Part shown: positions 32,201 to 43,512 of the stretch, in pieces
How positions within the stretch are numbered: position 1 is the first letter of the stretch
Layout of the letters: the number at the start of each line of letters is the position of its first letter
Origin: Bacteroides sp.
GTDB lineage: Bacteria; Bacteroidota; Bacteroidia; Bacteroidales; Muribaculaceae
Length of the DNA stretch: 44,687 nucleotides
NCBI GenBank assembly: GCA_014801865.1
Contig: JAAVDH010000009.1
Coordinates: forward strand, 23,243 to 67,929
Direction: 5' to 3'
Notes under the pieces: generated by a model
Database searches by the model: none
The model's input: the letters and a program-made list of their open reading frames with translations, nothing else
What the model was told of the DNA's origin: nothing
Translations under genes and position numbers: made by a program

Positions 32201-32800
32201 ATCACCATTCAGAATGGCGCTGTATATACCCTTCGCAACGCTCACGACGGTCAGTACACCTTCGGTGACAGCTGGCTCACTTCTGACGGCACAGCACTTA
32301 CTTCTACCGCAACAGCCGGTGATGATGACTGCTTCGTCTTTGTTCACCAGAATGACTCAGACGAAAACTGGCTCATCTACCACCCCTCAACCCGCACTTT
32401 CGTTGGTCAGGCTCCCGCAGAGATGAATTCAGCCTTTGCTGTGGCTAACCATCATACCGGTAGCCATCAGTATATCGCCGAGAGCAACACCTTTGGTCAT
32501 ACCACTCTTACCGACGTTGATCCCGCCAGCGCTAACCTGGTGTCAATACACCTCACAGCCAATAATGTTGTAACTGCTTCAAGCACCAACAACCAGGCTT
32601 CAAAATGGTATATGTCATACGTGCGCATGGCAGAGGAATCAGAGATGCCCGACCTCGTTTCATCAGCAATCCTTACTATCGGTGCTGAGGAAAATGCTCC
32701 CGTGAAGTACTTTGACCTATACGGTCGCGAAGTCAAGAAACCCGCCGCCGGACAGATTGTAGTAACTTCTGATCATCAGAAACTCGTGATTGGCAAGTAA
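29270..32800 (+). CDS. Secreted multidomain exo-alpha-sialidase (GH33-like)
   Basis: A 1176-residue exported sialidase that should release terminal sialic acids from host glycans. After a signal peptide (VISVIVAVMPFTATYA) come a beta domain (~25-170), a trefoil-like domain (~195-340), a second copy of the beta domain (~345-490) and the catalytic propeller (~495-915). The propeller has YRIPAI with the first arginine near 512, Asp boxes SYSDDNGETW, YSEDGGETW and YTDDFGETW, the glutamate region EELPDGSVLLAGR, TRRNVSIAWK and the likely nucleophile tyrosine in SAYSTMCW before FFYEE. A second trefoil-like domain (~990-1140) and a type IX-like tail (YFDLYGREVKKP) close it. Codon usage is strongly biased. 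A perfect terminator follows. Confidence 0.9.
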   Translation: MRLNLKSVISVIVAVMPFTATYAQQDTRTPVTITVDKSHGELTRDGATSTWCNKWESTATNPGATFTSTKNDMQWSGNNIDARSGQAKLETFTVASTSKGYYVSSYSFNYKLVSSSGSETITAGSKTSTVTTTNQLWEVTNTDTSVSPSFDIEGTNSGVLLTDFTITLSPIPGYEEVEEEPMVITTTITDGEFDPQTNWYTIQIAGSGLYLTYSQGATYMALTNTTTEFKDADLWCFTGNDTDGYQIYNKAAGASMKFGAPTTMMGTTGGSSYPIVTTPGRSGYCYDWMFRETDVLGDDTKAYYVNEKGYKSNILNNREGKLAFWTGGTDAGSAIQVIWAQQTIDVTPSKGDFYRFGEVTAQPAWSSMWVSHDNEDFSFKTEKNNMSWSNEVIQLASGMEYGAWTFTAGKDRFVTGYEFDFVRSGSWGTASMTIDLPNEESVEITTAPGHVSVEGLKESDPADFYLTATPANANKLIDVTNFRVTIRRTQQVLESKIVFRYDGTTGYTVCYRIPAITTIENGPNKGRLLAISDYRYSGADIGNGRIDLYMSYSDDNGETWSTPDHMRNASGSPVAQGTGLGTVSTSLQHPDCGFGDAAIVSDRETGRVMVISVCGRTPFFSGRRSNPNQSAQWYSEDGGETWTNYRTITEKIYSLFDGTVPNGYIDSEFIGSGRMVQSKYIKVGDYYRVYAVLSGYNYAKGNTSNWVLYTDDFGETWNILGDPMTPPVAVNGDEPKAEELPDGSVLLAGRCQAGNRNFNIFRYTDIAKAEGNWATNVVTNMGMGSINACNGEIMIVPVRNIESGAKSYMALQSFPYGGTRRNVSIAWKTLSTPEDINTPDAFKTWNGRFRVSKMGSAYSTMCWQHDNTLGFFYEEATLGKDYCCVYRNLSIEEITEGQYEYCEDADFAIRKKLTGDLVDFRLENEVENTEPGKYVGQTDGRGNPQAEAAAADFKANPSADNYIAFNNAMVSEPVLNYITIQNGAVYTLRNAHDGQYTFGDSWLTSDGTALTSTATAGDDDCFVFVHQNDSDENWLIYHPSTRTFVGQAPAEMNSAFAVANHHTGSHQYIAESNTFGHTTLTDVDPASANLVSIHLTANNVVTASSTNNQASKWYMSYVRMAEESEMPDLVSSAILTIGAEENAPVKYFDLYGREVKKPAAGQIVVTSDHQKLVIGK

Positions 32801-32832
32801 TTCAGCCATCCGATCTAATATAACGTTAATCC

Positions 32833-32872
32833 ACAGAGGTGTGAGCCACGGCTCACACCTCTGTTCTTTTTC
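32833..32872 (+). terminator. Intrinsic terminator after the sialidase gene
   Basis: The arms ACAGAGGTGTGAGCC (32833-32847) and GGCTCACACCTCTGT (32850-32864) pair perfectly over 15 bp with a minimal loop, followed by TCTTTTT. It is 32 bases after the stop codon. Confidence 0.9.
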
Positions 32873-33022
32873 CGGTAAATATACGCTTTAGTTATATGTT
32901 AATGAATGTAAATTAACAGAAACAAGGTAATTAAACGACTGATTTATCGTTATGATTATATGTCTACTTATTCGCTTATTAGTATCTATTTTACTGATTG
33001 ATTAGTATTCGGAGTTTAGTCT

Positions 33023-33030
33023 TATATTTG
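33023..33030 (+). promoter_or_regulatory. Probable -7 box for the lamin-tail/CotH gene
   Basis: TATATTTG matches TAnnTTTG; a TTG at 32998-33000 is 22 bases upstream as a loose -33. The transcript would start about 25 bases before the ATG at 33060. The 259-base gap also holds the sialidase terminator and AT-rich sequence. Confidence 0.5.
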
Positions 33031-33059
33031 TCATTATCCACTTTCTCTTTAGAAACATT

Positions 33060-35555
33060 ATGCGATTTCCCCTTTCACTCTTCTCCTGCTCAACCATAGG
33101 TATAGCAGCAATACTGAATCCTTTGGCTTCAGATGCTCAGTTGCGCATGAATGAAATCTGCCAGTCAAATATTCATCTGGTATTTGACGCACAGGAGTTT
33201 CCTGACTCATGGGTAGAACTTCATAATCCCACCTCGTCACCGGTAAACCTCAACGGATGGCGTATAGGATTAAATGCAGACTTGTATTCAGCAGATGTGC
33301 TGGCAGTTGACACAATTGTTGCTCCGGGAGGTCACATACTCATACACTGCGATAAAAGTGATGATGGTGATGCTGCACCGCTGCATACATCGTTCAGAAT
33401 TGATTCGGGCAAAGGCTCGGTATATCTGTTTTCACCTGACGGGAAGCAAGCCGATATGGTGATCCTCAAAAAGATGGTTGCACCTGATATTTCCTATGGC
33501 CGCACTCCTGATGGGTCTGACAACTGGGCATATCAGGTTATACCTACACCCGGTAGCAAAAACAGTGGTGCGACCTCATCCGAGGCACTGCCCTCACCCG
33601 AATACAGTGTTGAAGGCGGTGTATATTACGAACCTGTCATACTTACTATCGCAGCACCGGCTAATTATAAATTGCCGGATGACGCCATTCTATGTGTGAC
33701 AACCGACGGGCGTGAACCGAATCTCCTCGACAAAGTTGACGGTCTTACTCATACTATTACAATCGATAAATCTACCTCCGTAAGGGCCAAATTCCTTTCG
33801 GATAAGATGCTCAATCCGCTCTCTGTGACCCACTCATATATATTCGACAAGACTGCAATGCCCGTCATGTCCATAACTACAGATCCCGATTATCTGTACA
33901 GCGAATCTATCGGTATACTCCACGGAGTTAAGGGTCAGAATCCCAATTACGAATATGACTGGCGCAGACCCATAAATGTCGAGATGTTTATGCCCGGCGA
34001 GAACGGACATGAAATACTTTTCAATCAGCTTGGGGAAACACGCGTAAAGGGCAACACCACCCGACATATTGCTCAGAAATCACTGGTGGTATATGCTAAT
34101 AAGCGCTTTGGTGAAAAGAGGTTTAATACCGAAGGACTTTGGGCTGAGAAACCGCATGCTTCTTTAGCAAAATCATTTGAATTAAAGAATAGTGGAGCCG
34201 ATTTTGACCGTGCACACATGCGTGATCCTCTCGTTAATCTCGTAATAGGGCGTAACAATCCTAATGTCGACTGGCAGGCATACAATGCTGCAATTATATA
34301 CTTTAACGGTGAGTTCAAGGGTATATATGAAGTACGTGAGCGCACTAACGAAGATTTTATTGAGTCAAACTACGATGGCCTGGAAAATATAGATATGGTG
34401 GAGAATTGGACCGAAGTCAAGGCCGGTTCTATAGATAATCTTATGAGCCTGTATGATCTCCTGAATACTTCAGCTAATGTACCATTTCCCTCATACGAGG
34501 AAGTATCAGAATTCATAGATATGGATAACTTGCTTCCTGCTTACGCAATCAATATATTTGGTGCAAACTATGACTCGGGAGGTGGTAATAACAATGTCAT
34601 GTGGCGAAATCTTGAAGACAAAGATGCTAAATGGCGCAATGTTATAAAGGATGTCGACCTTTGGGGTGGCACATGGGATAACACAAATGTAGATTATGAT
34701 TTGTTAAGTTCCTATATTTCCAGTGATAACTACTCACAGGCCATTAAAGCATTCCGCTATAAGATTATTCCTGCATATTTAATCAAGGATTCTATTGCGT
34801 CATCACACCTTATTGACCACATCGTAGCTGCCACCGGCGATTATCTTCAGCCTGAGTATTTCAATTCAGTCGCTGATGAAATCCACGATTATTATGCAGA
34901 AGACTATGGTAGATATCTTAAAGTATATTTTTCCGGAAGTGAGAGCTGGCATGTAACAAACTGGGAAAACAAGATTCAACAGCTTAAGGACTTCGTTGTA
35001 AAGCGTCGTCCGCATTTGTTCAGGCAAATAAGCGAGCGTTATGGTCTCGGAGAACAGTTTGATCTTGATATTTATCACGAAGGGACTCCACTCTTTATAA
35101 ATGGCGTAGAAGTGTATCGCCCGGAATTTGACGGACTATACTTCAGAGAGCGACCCCTTGTGCTCGAAACCCCTTCGACGATGTATTGGGAGGTTATAGC
35201 GACTGATACATTAGGTGTGCAGCATCACGAAAAATACATCGGTGACAAGATTTCTCTTACAGCCGACAACAATACTACAAGATATAATATCATCGTGGCT
35301 AAAGAGACAGATTTCATCACCGGCATAGAGAGTGTATCGCCTGAATACAATACCCAGCTCTATATCAATACTGAGGAACTTAAGGTATCTGTAAGTTCAG
35401 GAAGTAAGATCATTAGCATCGAAGCGTATGATACTACAGGACGTATAGTAGCTCGTTCGGCAACTGACTCACTTCTCCTTCCGTCGCATGGCATTTATAT
35501 CATCCGAGCCGTAAATGCCAATGGGGAGTCATTGACATCCAAGGTTGTCCTTTAA
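33060..35555 (+). CDS. Secreted lamin-tail/CotH-family protein with type IX sorting tail
   Basis: An 831-residue exported protein. A signal peptide ends near ASDAQ (residue 27). A lamin-tail domain follows (~28-165: LRMNEICQSN, SWVELHNPTSSPVNLNGWRI, ISYGRTPDGSDNW), then a chitobiase C-terminal-like beta domain (~178-255: LCVTTDGREPN), then a CotH region (~265-660: GETRVKGNTTRHIAQKSL, SFELKNSGADFDRAHMRDPL, YEVRERTNEDFIE, NVIKDVDLWGGTW). The last ~70 residues (IEAYDTTGRIVARS, HGIYIIRAVNANGES) are a type IX sorting domain. The domain mix is typical of surface-attached Bacteroidetes proteins; the substrate is unknown and kinase activity is unproven. Copy 2 of the structured repeat lies downstream, before galE. 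Codon usage is less biased than in the neighbouring sialidase. Confidence 0.85.
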   Translation: MRFPLSLFSCSTIGIAAILNPLASDAQLRMNEICQSNIHLVFDAQEFPDSWVELHNPTSSPVNLNGWRIGLNADLYSADVLAVDTIVAPGGHILIHCDKSDDGDAAPLHTSFRIDSGKGSVYLFSPDGKQADMVILKKMVAPDISYGRTPDGSDNWAYQVIPTPGSKNSGATSSEALPSPEYSVEGGVYYEPVILTIAAPANYKLPDDAILCVTTDGREPNLLDKVDGLTHTITIDKSTSVRAKFLSDKMLNPLSVTHSYIFDKTAMPVMSITTDPDYLYSESIGILHGVKGQNPNYEYDWRRPINVEMFMPGENGHEILFNQLGETRVKGNTTRHIAQKSLVVYANKRFGEKRFNTEGLWAEKPHASLAKSFELKNSGADFDRAHMRDPLVNLVIGRNNPNVDWQAYNAAIIYFNGEFKGIYEVRERTNEDFIESNYDGLENIDMVENWTEVKAGSIDNLMSLYDLLNTSANVPFPSYEEVSEFIDMDNLLPAYAINIFGANYDSGGGNNNVMWRNLEDKDAKWRNVIKDVDLWGGTWDNTNVDYDLLSSYISSDNYSQAIKAFRYKIIPAYLIKDSIASSHLIDHIVAATGDYLQPEYFNSVADEIHDYYAEDYGRYLKVYFSGSESWHVTNWENKIQQLKDFVVKRRPHLFRQISERYGLGEQFDLDIYHEGTPLFINGVEVYRPEFDGLYFRERPLVLETPSTMYWEVIATDTLGVQHHEKYIGDKISLTADNNTTRYNIIVAKETDFITGIESVSPEYNTQLYINTEELKVSVSSGSKIISIEAYDTTGRIVARSATDSLLLPSHGIYIIRAVNANGESLTSKVVL

Positions 35556-35593
35556 AAGAGTTAAGTAATTTAGAGGCGATTGACTGAGATAAA

Positions 35594-35772
35594 TAAGTCT
35601 TCATAATTATTTTAATGTGTAATCAGATAAGTCTTTTAACTATCTCCGGTATCTTTTCGGATGATTTTCACTCTCTGTCTCAGTTGTGTAGCTCACTACA
35701 CGCCTTCACCATCAAGTGAAAATCATCCGAAAAATATCCTCGAATATAGTATAAAATAATTTTTACGACTTA
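35594..35772 (-). repeat. MITE-like structured repeat, copy 2 (about 179 bp)
   Basis: Terminal inverted repeats at 35594-35616 and 35750-35772 match at 18 of 23 positions. Inside, perfect 19-base arms (35654-35672 and 35715-35733) enclose a second hairpin GTGTAG-CTCA-CTACAC (35686-35701). It is the reverse-orientation counterpart of copy 1 (2548-2724), and the lengths agree within two bases. Its galE-proximal end stops 19 bases before the galE -7 box, so its end overlaps the -33 region. No protein is encoded. Confidence 0.75.
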
Positions 35773-35790
35773 CTTATTGAGTAAAATGAG

Positions 35791-35798
35791 TACTTTTG
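35791..35798 (+). promoter_or_regulatory. -7 box of the galE promoter
   Basis: TACTTTTG followed by CA matches TAnnTTTG. The expected -33 position falls at the end of the repeat element (35766-35772), which has no TTTG, so the upstream contact may be supplied by its AT-rich end. Confidence 0.55.
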
Positions 35799-35877
35799 CA
35801 TATTGTTGGTACTCGCGGAGTATCTACATCACTTACCATAAAATCTCAGATAATTTAGCCTTCTAAAACCTGATATA

Positions 35878-36915
35878 ATGAATAAGGACAGAATCTTAGT
35901 TACAGGAGGTGTGGGTTACATAGGTTCCCACACCGTCGTTGAACTCCAGAAAGCCGGCTACCCGGTGGTAATAATTGACAATCTGTCAAACAGCAATCGT
36001 GACGTGCTTGACGGTATAGAACGCATCACCGGCATACGTCCCGACTTTGTAGAAGCAGACTGCACCGACATGGAGGCTCTGAAAGCCCTCTTTGCCAAGT
36101 ATCCCGACATCCGAGGCATCATCAACTTCGCCGCCTCAAAGGCTGTGGGAGAGTCAGTGCAGAAGCCCATCCTGTACTATCGCAATAACCTCAACACCCT
36201 GATGAATCTCCTTGACCTTATGCCCACACACGGTGTAAAAGGCATAGTGTTCTCATCATCATGTACAGTTTACGGCGAACCCGATGTTAATCCCGTGACC
36301 GAGCAGAGCCCCATCAAGACGGCTACATCGCCCTATGGCAACACCAAGCAGATTTGTGAAGAGATTATCACCGACGTTATCCGCTCAGGCGCTCCCATCA
36401 AAAGTGTGATACTCCGCTACTTCAATCCCGTAGGCGCTCATCCCTCGGCAGAAATCGGCGAGCTCCCCAATGGTGTACCCCAGAACCTCCTCCCCTACCT
36501 CACCCAGACCGCTATCGGCATCCGCAAGGAGCTCAGCGTATTCGGTGATGACTACAACACTCCCGACGGCTCATGTATCCGCGACTATATTGACGTCGTA
36601 GACCTTGCCAAGGCCCACGTAATAGCCGTAGAGCGCATGCTCACCGAAAAGAGCGAGTCATCAATCGAAATCTTCAACCTCGGCACTGGCAACGGTCTTT
36701 CAGTACTTCAGCTTATCAACGCCTTTGAGTCAGCTACCGGCGTGAAAGTGCCCCACAAGATAGTGGGTCGTCGCGAAGGCGATATCGAGAAAGTGTGGGC
36801 CAATCCCGCTCATGCCAACAACGTATTAGGCTGGACAGCCGATACCCCCATTGAAGACACTATGCGTAATGCCTGGGCATGGCAGCTTAAGCTCCGCGAA
36901 CGTGGCATTATGTAA
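35878..36915 (+). CDS. galE: UDP-glucose 4-epimerase
   Basis: A 345-residue short-chain dehydrogenase/reductase that interconverts UDP-glucose and UDP-galactose with bound NAD. The Rossmann motif is TGGVGYIGSHTVVELQKAGY, with DNLSNSN next. The catalytic SSS/T and YxxxK appear as VFSSSCTVYGEP and SPYGNTKQICEEI, and the substrate region as LRYFNPVGAHPSAEIGE. The C-terminal region has NLGTGNGLSVLQLINAFE and REGDIEKVWANPAHANNVLG. The length is standard. It supplies UDP-sugars for surface glycans. The next gene (DUF4105) probably begins inside its last codons. Confidence 0.95.
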   Translation: MNKDRILVTGGVGYIGSHTVVELQKAGYPVVIIDNLSNSNRDVLDGIERITGIRPDFVEADCTDMEALKALFAKYPDIRGIINFAASKAVGESVQKPILYYRNNLNTLMNLLDLMPTHGVKGIVFSSSCTVYGEPDVNPVTEQSPIKTATSPYGNTKQICEEIITDVIRSGAPIKSVILRYFNPVGAHPSAEIGELPNGVPQNLLPYLTQTAIGIRKELSVFGDDYNTPDGSCIRDYIDVVDLAKAHVIAVERMLTEKSESSIEIFNLGTGNGLSVLQLINAFESATGVKVPHKIVGRREGDIEKVWANPAHANNVLGWTADTPIEDTMRNAWAWQLKLRERGIM

Positions 36916-38128
36916 GTCGGTCCGTCCCCGTATACTCCGCGCAGTAGCCACACTGTTTATAGCAGCCGTGGCACTGTGCGGATTTTTCGCATCCTCCTCG
37001 CCGCGATATAGAGTGAGCCTCGTCACCGTAGATCCGGGGAGCGAATATTACTCACTGGAGGGACACACGGGGCTGAGATTTACTGACGGCGAAAATGACG
37101 TGGTGGTCAACTGGGGAGTATTTGACTTCAATTCCCCCAACTTTCTGTACAGATTCGTGTGTGGAGAGACAGACTACATGTGTGTGGCTGAACCCACCTC
37201 TCGATTTCTTGCAGGATATGCCATCCGCTACCCCGGGCGTGGAGTGAGTGAACAGGTGCTACCACTTGACTCAGTTCACACTGAGATCCTTGTCGAAAAG
37301 ATAATTGAGAATCTACGTCCTGAGAACAGCCGGTATCGCTACAACTATGTGAAGGACAACTGCGCAACCCGCCCGCTGAACCTCATAGAACAATCACTCG
37401 GACAGGTTATCACGATACCCGCCTTACCACCACAGTTCAGCGACGGGGCCAGCTTCCGCGAGGTAATGACCTACTACCACCGCAACTACCCATGGTATCA
37501 GTTCGGCATAGATATAGCACTCGGTTCGGGGATTGACACCCTGCTTAATCCACGTGACTACCTCTTTGCCCCTGTAATACTTCGTGAGATGATAGACCCC
37601 GGTATTGTCAATCCTGAATCCGGAGAGTTTATACTCTTACCATCTTCAGCAGAGGGTGTAGTTCTCCCGCCCACTCCGATACTGCTCACACCTATGGCCG
37701 TGATGTGGGTAATCGCTGTTATCGTGATTGCCCTGATTACGACAATGGTTCTCAAGGGACGTTTTCACAGCACTTTGGTGCGGACGATATATACCACATG
37801 GTTTTCCATACTGTTTCTCACGGGCTGTCTGGTGGCTTTCTTAGTATTCGTATCGTCGCATGAAGCAACTTCTCCCAATTATAATCTCCTGTGGCTAAAC
37901 CCATTAGCCATAATAGGTACATTTTCCGTATGGTTTAAAAAACTAAAAATGGTGTGGGAGTGTTACCATTTTGTTAACTTTGCATGTGTATTGGCCTACG
38001 CCATCGTATGGCTGGCCGGTATTCAGCAAGGTAATCCTGCCTTCGCTCCACTTCTCCTCACTGACGCATTTCTGTCAGCAATATTCATTACATACACCCT
38101 ACGTCACCGTAAAGCATACAACTCATAA
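36869..38128 (+). CDS. DUF4105 membrane protein
   Basis: A protein of about 419 residues with an N-terminal membrane segment (TLFIAAVALCGFFA), a DUF4105 domain outside the cytoplasm and a cluster of four or so membrane helices at the C-terminus (from about 270). The domain has SLEGHTGLRFTDGENDVVVN, LYRFVCGETDYMC and YNYVKDNCATRPLNLIEQ. The conserved histidine and cysteine recall permuted papain-like folds, but no activity is established. In-frame ATGs are at 36851 and 36869, both inside galE. No ATG, GTG or TTG occurs between the galE stop and the signal segment, so translation must overlap galE by 47-65 bases. This suggests coupling. Confidence 0.75.
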   Translation: MPGHGSLSSANVALCKSVRPRILRAVATLFIAAVALCGFFASSSPRYRVSLVTVDPGSEYYSLEGHTGLRFTDGENDVVVNWGVFDFNSPNFLYRFVCGETDYMCVAEPTSRFLAGYAIRYPGRGVSEQVLPLDSVHTEILVEKIIENLRPENSRYRYNYVKDNCATRPLNLIEQSLGQVITIPALPPQFSDGASFREVMTYYHRNYPWYQFGIDIALGSGIDTLLNPRDYLFAPVILREMIDPGIVNPESGEFILLPSSAEGVVLPPTPILLTPMAVMWVIAVIVIALITTMVLKGRFHSTLVRTIYTTWFSILFLTGCLVAFLVFVSSHEATSPNYNLLWLNPLAIIGTFSVWFKKLKMVWECYHFVNFACVLAYAIVWLAGIQQGNPAFAPLLLTDAFLSAIFITYTLRHRKAYNS

Positions 38129-38156
38129 AACTCATAAAACGTATACTACGCGGTCT

Positions 38157-38189
38157 CTTAGAGAGTGTTTTCCAAAACACCCTCTTAAG
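38157..38189. terminator. Hairpin of the AGAGTGTTT family after the DUF4105 gene
   Basis: CTTAGAGAGTGTTTT (38157-38171) and AAAACACCCTCTTAAG (38174-38189) pair with one bulge and one mismatch. It lies 28 bases after the stop codon and 30 before the next ATG, so it may be a terminator or attenuator. It shares its sequence with repeats near trxA and at 44530. Confidence 0.5.
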
Positions 38190-38219
38190 CAACTCAAATA
38201 AAAATATTCATCATCACTG

Positions 38220-39815
38220 ATGCGTAAAGACAAATCATCAATACCCTCACGCCTGATCTGCGCCCTTGTAGCCTCCGTGGTCACAGCCATGGCGATGCCT
38301 GCATCGGCCCAGACCATACCGTCGTTGACGCGCCCTCAGCTCGTCATAGGCATTACGGTAGAAGGTCTTGATGATGACCATCTGCGTCTGCTCAATCATC
38401 TGTTTACAAACGACGGATTCCGCAGGCTCATGCGCGAGGGTGTAACATTTGAGAATGTCGACTACGGTCCTCAGGTTGATGCCACAGCCGCCACAGCCAT
38501 ACTATTTACCGGCGCTGCACCTACCGTAAACGGTATCACTTCAGGTACTGTATACAATCCCATCACCCGCCAACAGCGGAGTTCATTCTTTAATACAAAA
38601 GAGAATCGCCTTTCACCATCCTCGATACTCGTAAGCACCCTTGCCGATGAAGTTCGTCTCGATGGTGGCGGCACCGGCTTCGTATACTCCCTTTCGGCCA
38701 ATCCGGAAGAGGCATTAATTATGGCCGGACATGCCGGTAACAGCGCCTACTGGATTGATGATGTGAGCGGACGCTGGACCACAACCCAGTATTATAACGA
38801 CACACCTCAGCCTATCACCGGCCGCAACTTCTCAAACCCGCTTACCGCGCGTATTGACACCATGGAGTGGAAGCCGATGCTCCCTCCGTCGCAGTACCCC
38901 GACGTGAGCGTGTCACGTAAAAACCGTCCCTTTGACCATCGCTTTCTCCATACTGACCCCAACCTCTATAAAGCCTTCAAAAGCTCTCCGCGAGGCAATC
39001 AGGAGATAACGGAAGTAGCCGAAGAGTATCTAACACAGATGACGCTCGGCAAACGAGGAGTGATGGATATGCTCAACCTCTCATACAGTGTAGCTCCCTA
39101 TGCTTACGCCAAGGATGATGATACACGCTTCGAGATGTTTGACTCATATCTGCGTCTTGACCGTGATCTGGAGCGGCTGTTTAAGCTTGCAGACAATCAG
39201 GTAGGTAGAGAGAATCTTGTAATATTCCTGGTGGGTACTCCCGCTCCCTCTTCGGGACGCCGTCCGGAAGAACGCTGGCAGATACCTCAAGGACAATTCT
39301 CCGGCCGCAAAGCCTCGTCACTGCTCAACATGTACCTCATGGCCCTGCACGGCAACGGCGAATGGGTATCGGGACAACATGCCAGAAACTTCTACCTCAA
39401 TCATGACCTGATTAAGGAGCGTCAGCTCGATCTGAGCGATGTCAGAGCCGAAGCTGCGGAATTCCTTACCCGCATGAGCGGTGTAAGCACGGTATACACC
39501 GTGGATGACATCATTGCATCACGTGCCGGCGATGATCCGGCAGCAATGAAGCGCAACGTGTCAGTGACGACTTCGGGCGATGTCATAGTAGAAATCAATC
39601 CCGGATGGGAACTCATAGATGACGACATGGACGGGTTTACACTAAGCCCGACACGTCATGCTGCAAACATATCTTCGGCCTACATCTTTGCTCCGGGCGT
39701 GAGTCCGGAAAAGATAAAAGTGCCTACCGACGCACGAGTCATAGCTCCGACCGTGGCCCGACTGCTGCGCATACGCTCGCCTAATGCGGCCTCACTTCCT
39801 CCGCATCGCCTCTGA
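38220..39815 (+). CDS. Exported alkaline-phosphatase-fold protein lacking metal ligands
   Basis: A 531-residue exported protein (signal peptide LICALVASVVTAMAMPASAQ) related to the PafA-like type I phosphodiesterase/alkaline phosphatase family. The general pattern is kept: QLVIGITVEGLDDDHLRLL, GFRRLMREGVTFENVDYG, AILFTGAAPTVNGITSG, LNLSYS and DSYLRLDRDLERLFKLADNQ. However, the first metal aspartate position reads E (VEG rather than VDQ), the D-x-x-G-H metal site that follows LNLSYS in active enzymes reads VAPYAYA, and the ADHG motif after NLVIFLV reads GTPAP. It is therefore probably a non-catalytic member. It lies directly upstream of secA; the role is unknown. Confidence 0.75.
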   Translation: MRKDKSSIPSRLICALVASVVTAMAMPASAQTIPSLTRPQLVIGITVEGLDDDHLRLLNHLFTNDGFRRLMREGVTFENVDYGPQVDATAATAILFTGAAPTVNGITSGTVYNPITRQQRSSFFNTKENRLSPSSILVSTLADEVRLDGGGTGFVYSLSANPEEALIMAGHAGNSAYWIDDVSGRWTTTQYYNDTPQPITGRNFSNPLTARIDTMEWKPMLPPSQYPDVSVSRKNRPFDHRFLHTDPNLYKAFKSSPRGNQEITEVAEEYLTQMTLGKRGVMDMLNLSYSVAPYAYAKDDDTRFEMFDSYLRLDRDLERLFKLADNQVGRENLVIFLVGTPAPSSGRRPEERWQIPQGQFSGRKASSLLNMYLMALHGNGEWVSGQHARNFYLNHDLIKERQLDLSDVRAEAAEFLTRMSGVSTVYTVDDIIASRAGDDPAAMKRNVSVTTSGDVIVEINPGWELIDDDMDGFTLSPTRHAANISSAYIFAPGVSPEKIKVPTDARVIAPTVARLLRIRSPNAASLPPHRL

Positions 39816-39922
39816 TACATGAGGCGGCGTGAATTTAAGAGTCCGTTTTGATTTATGTCAATAAAATCGTCATAAAGACGAAAAATACTTCCGTTGACCA
39901 CCTTAAATTCAGGCAATTAAAC

Positions 39923-39930
39923 TAACTTTG
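39923..39930 (+). promoter_or_regulatory. Probable -7 box of the secA promoter
   Basis: TAACTTTG followed by CA fits TAnnTTTG exactly, 73 bases before the secA ATG. The best -33 (TTG at 39894-39896) is 26 bases away, longer than usual. Confidence 0.5.
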
Positions 39931-40002
39931 CATAATATTTTGAGCGTCCGTAAACACACGGCAGCTCGCAGCAGTATAAATAATTAAACATCAGATATAT
40001 AA

Positions 40003-43410
<3,408 letters not shown>

Positions 43411-43427
43411 TAGGCAATATTATCATC

Positions 43428-43471
43428 CATCGGCTCACGTCTTGCCCAAAAAACTATGATGTGAGCCGATG
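43428..43471. terminator. Long-loop hairpin after secA
   Basis: CATCGGCTCAC (43428-43438) and GTGAGCCGATG (43461-43471) pair perfectly over 11 bp around a 22-base loop. There is no T-run afterwards. It begins 18 bases after the secA stop and probably marks its 3' end. Confidence 0.55.
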
Positions 43472-43512
43472 TAAGTAAGTATCTCCGGAATTACATTCTT
43501 ATCATTTATCGT

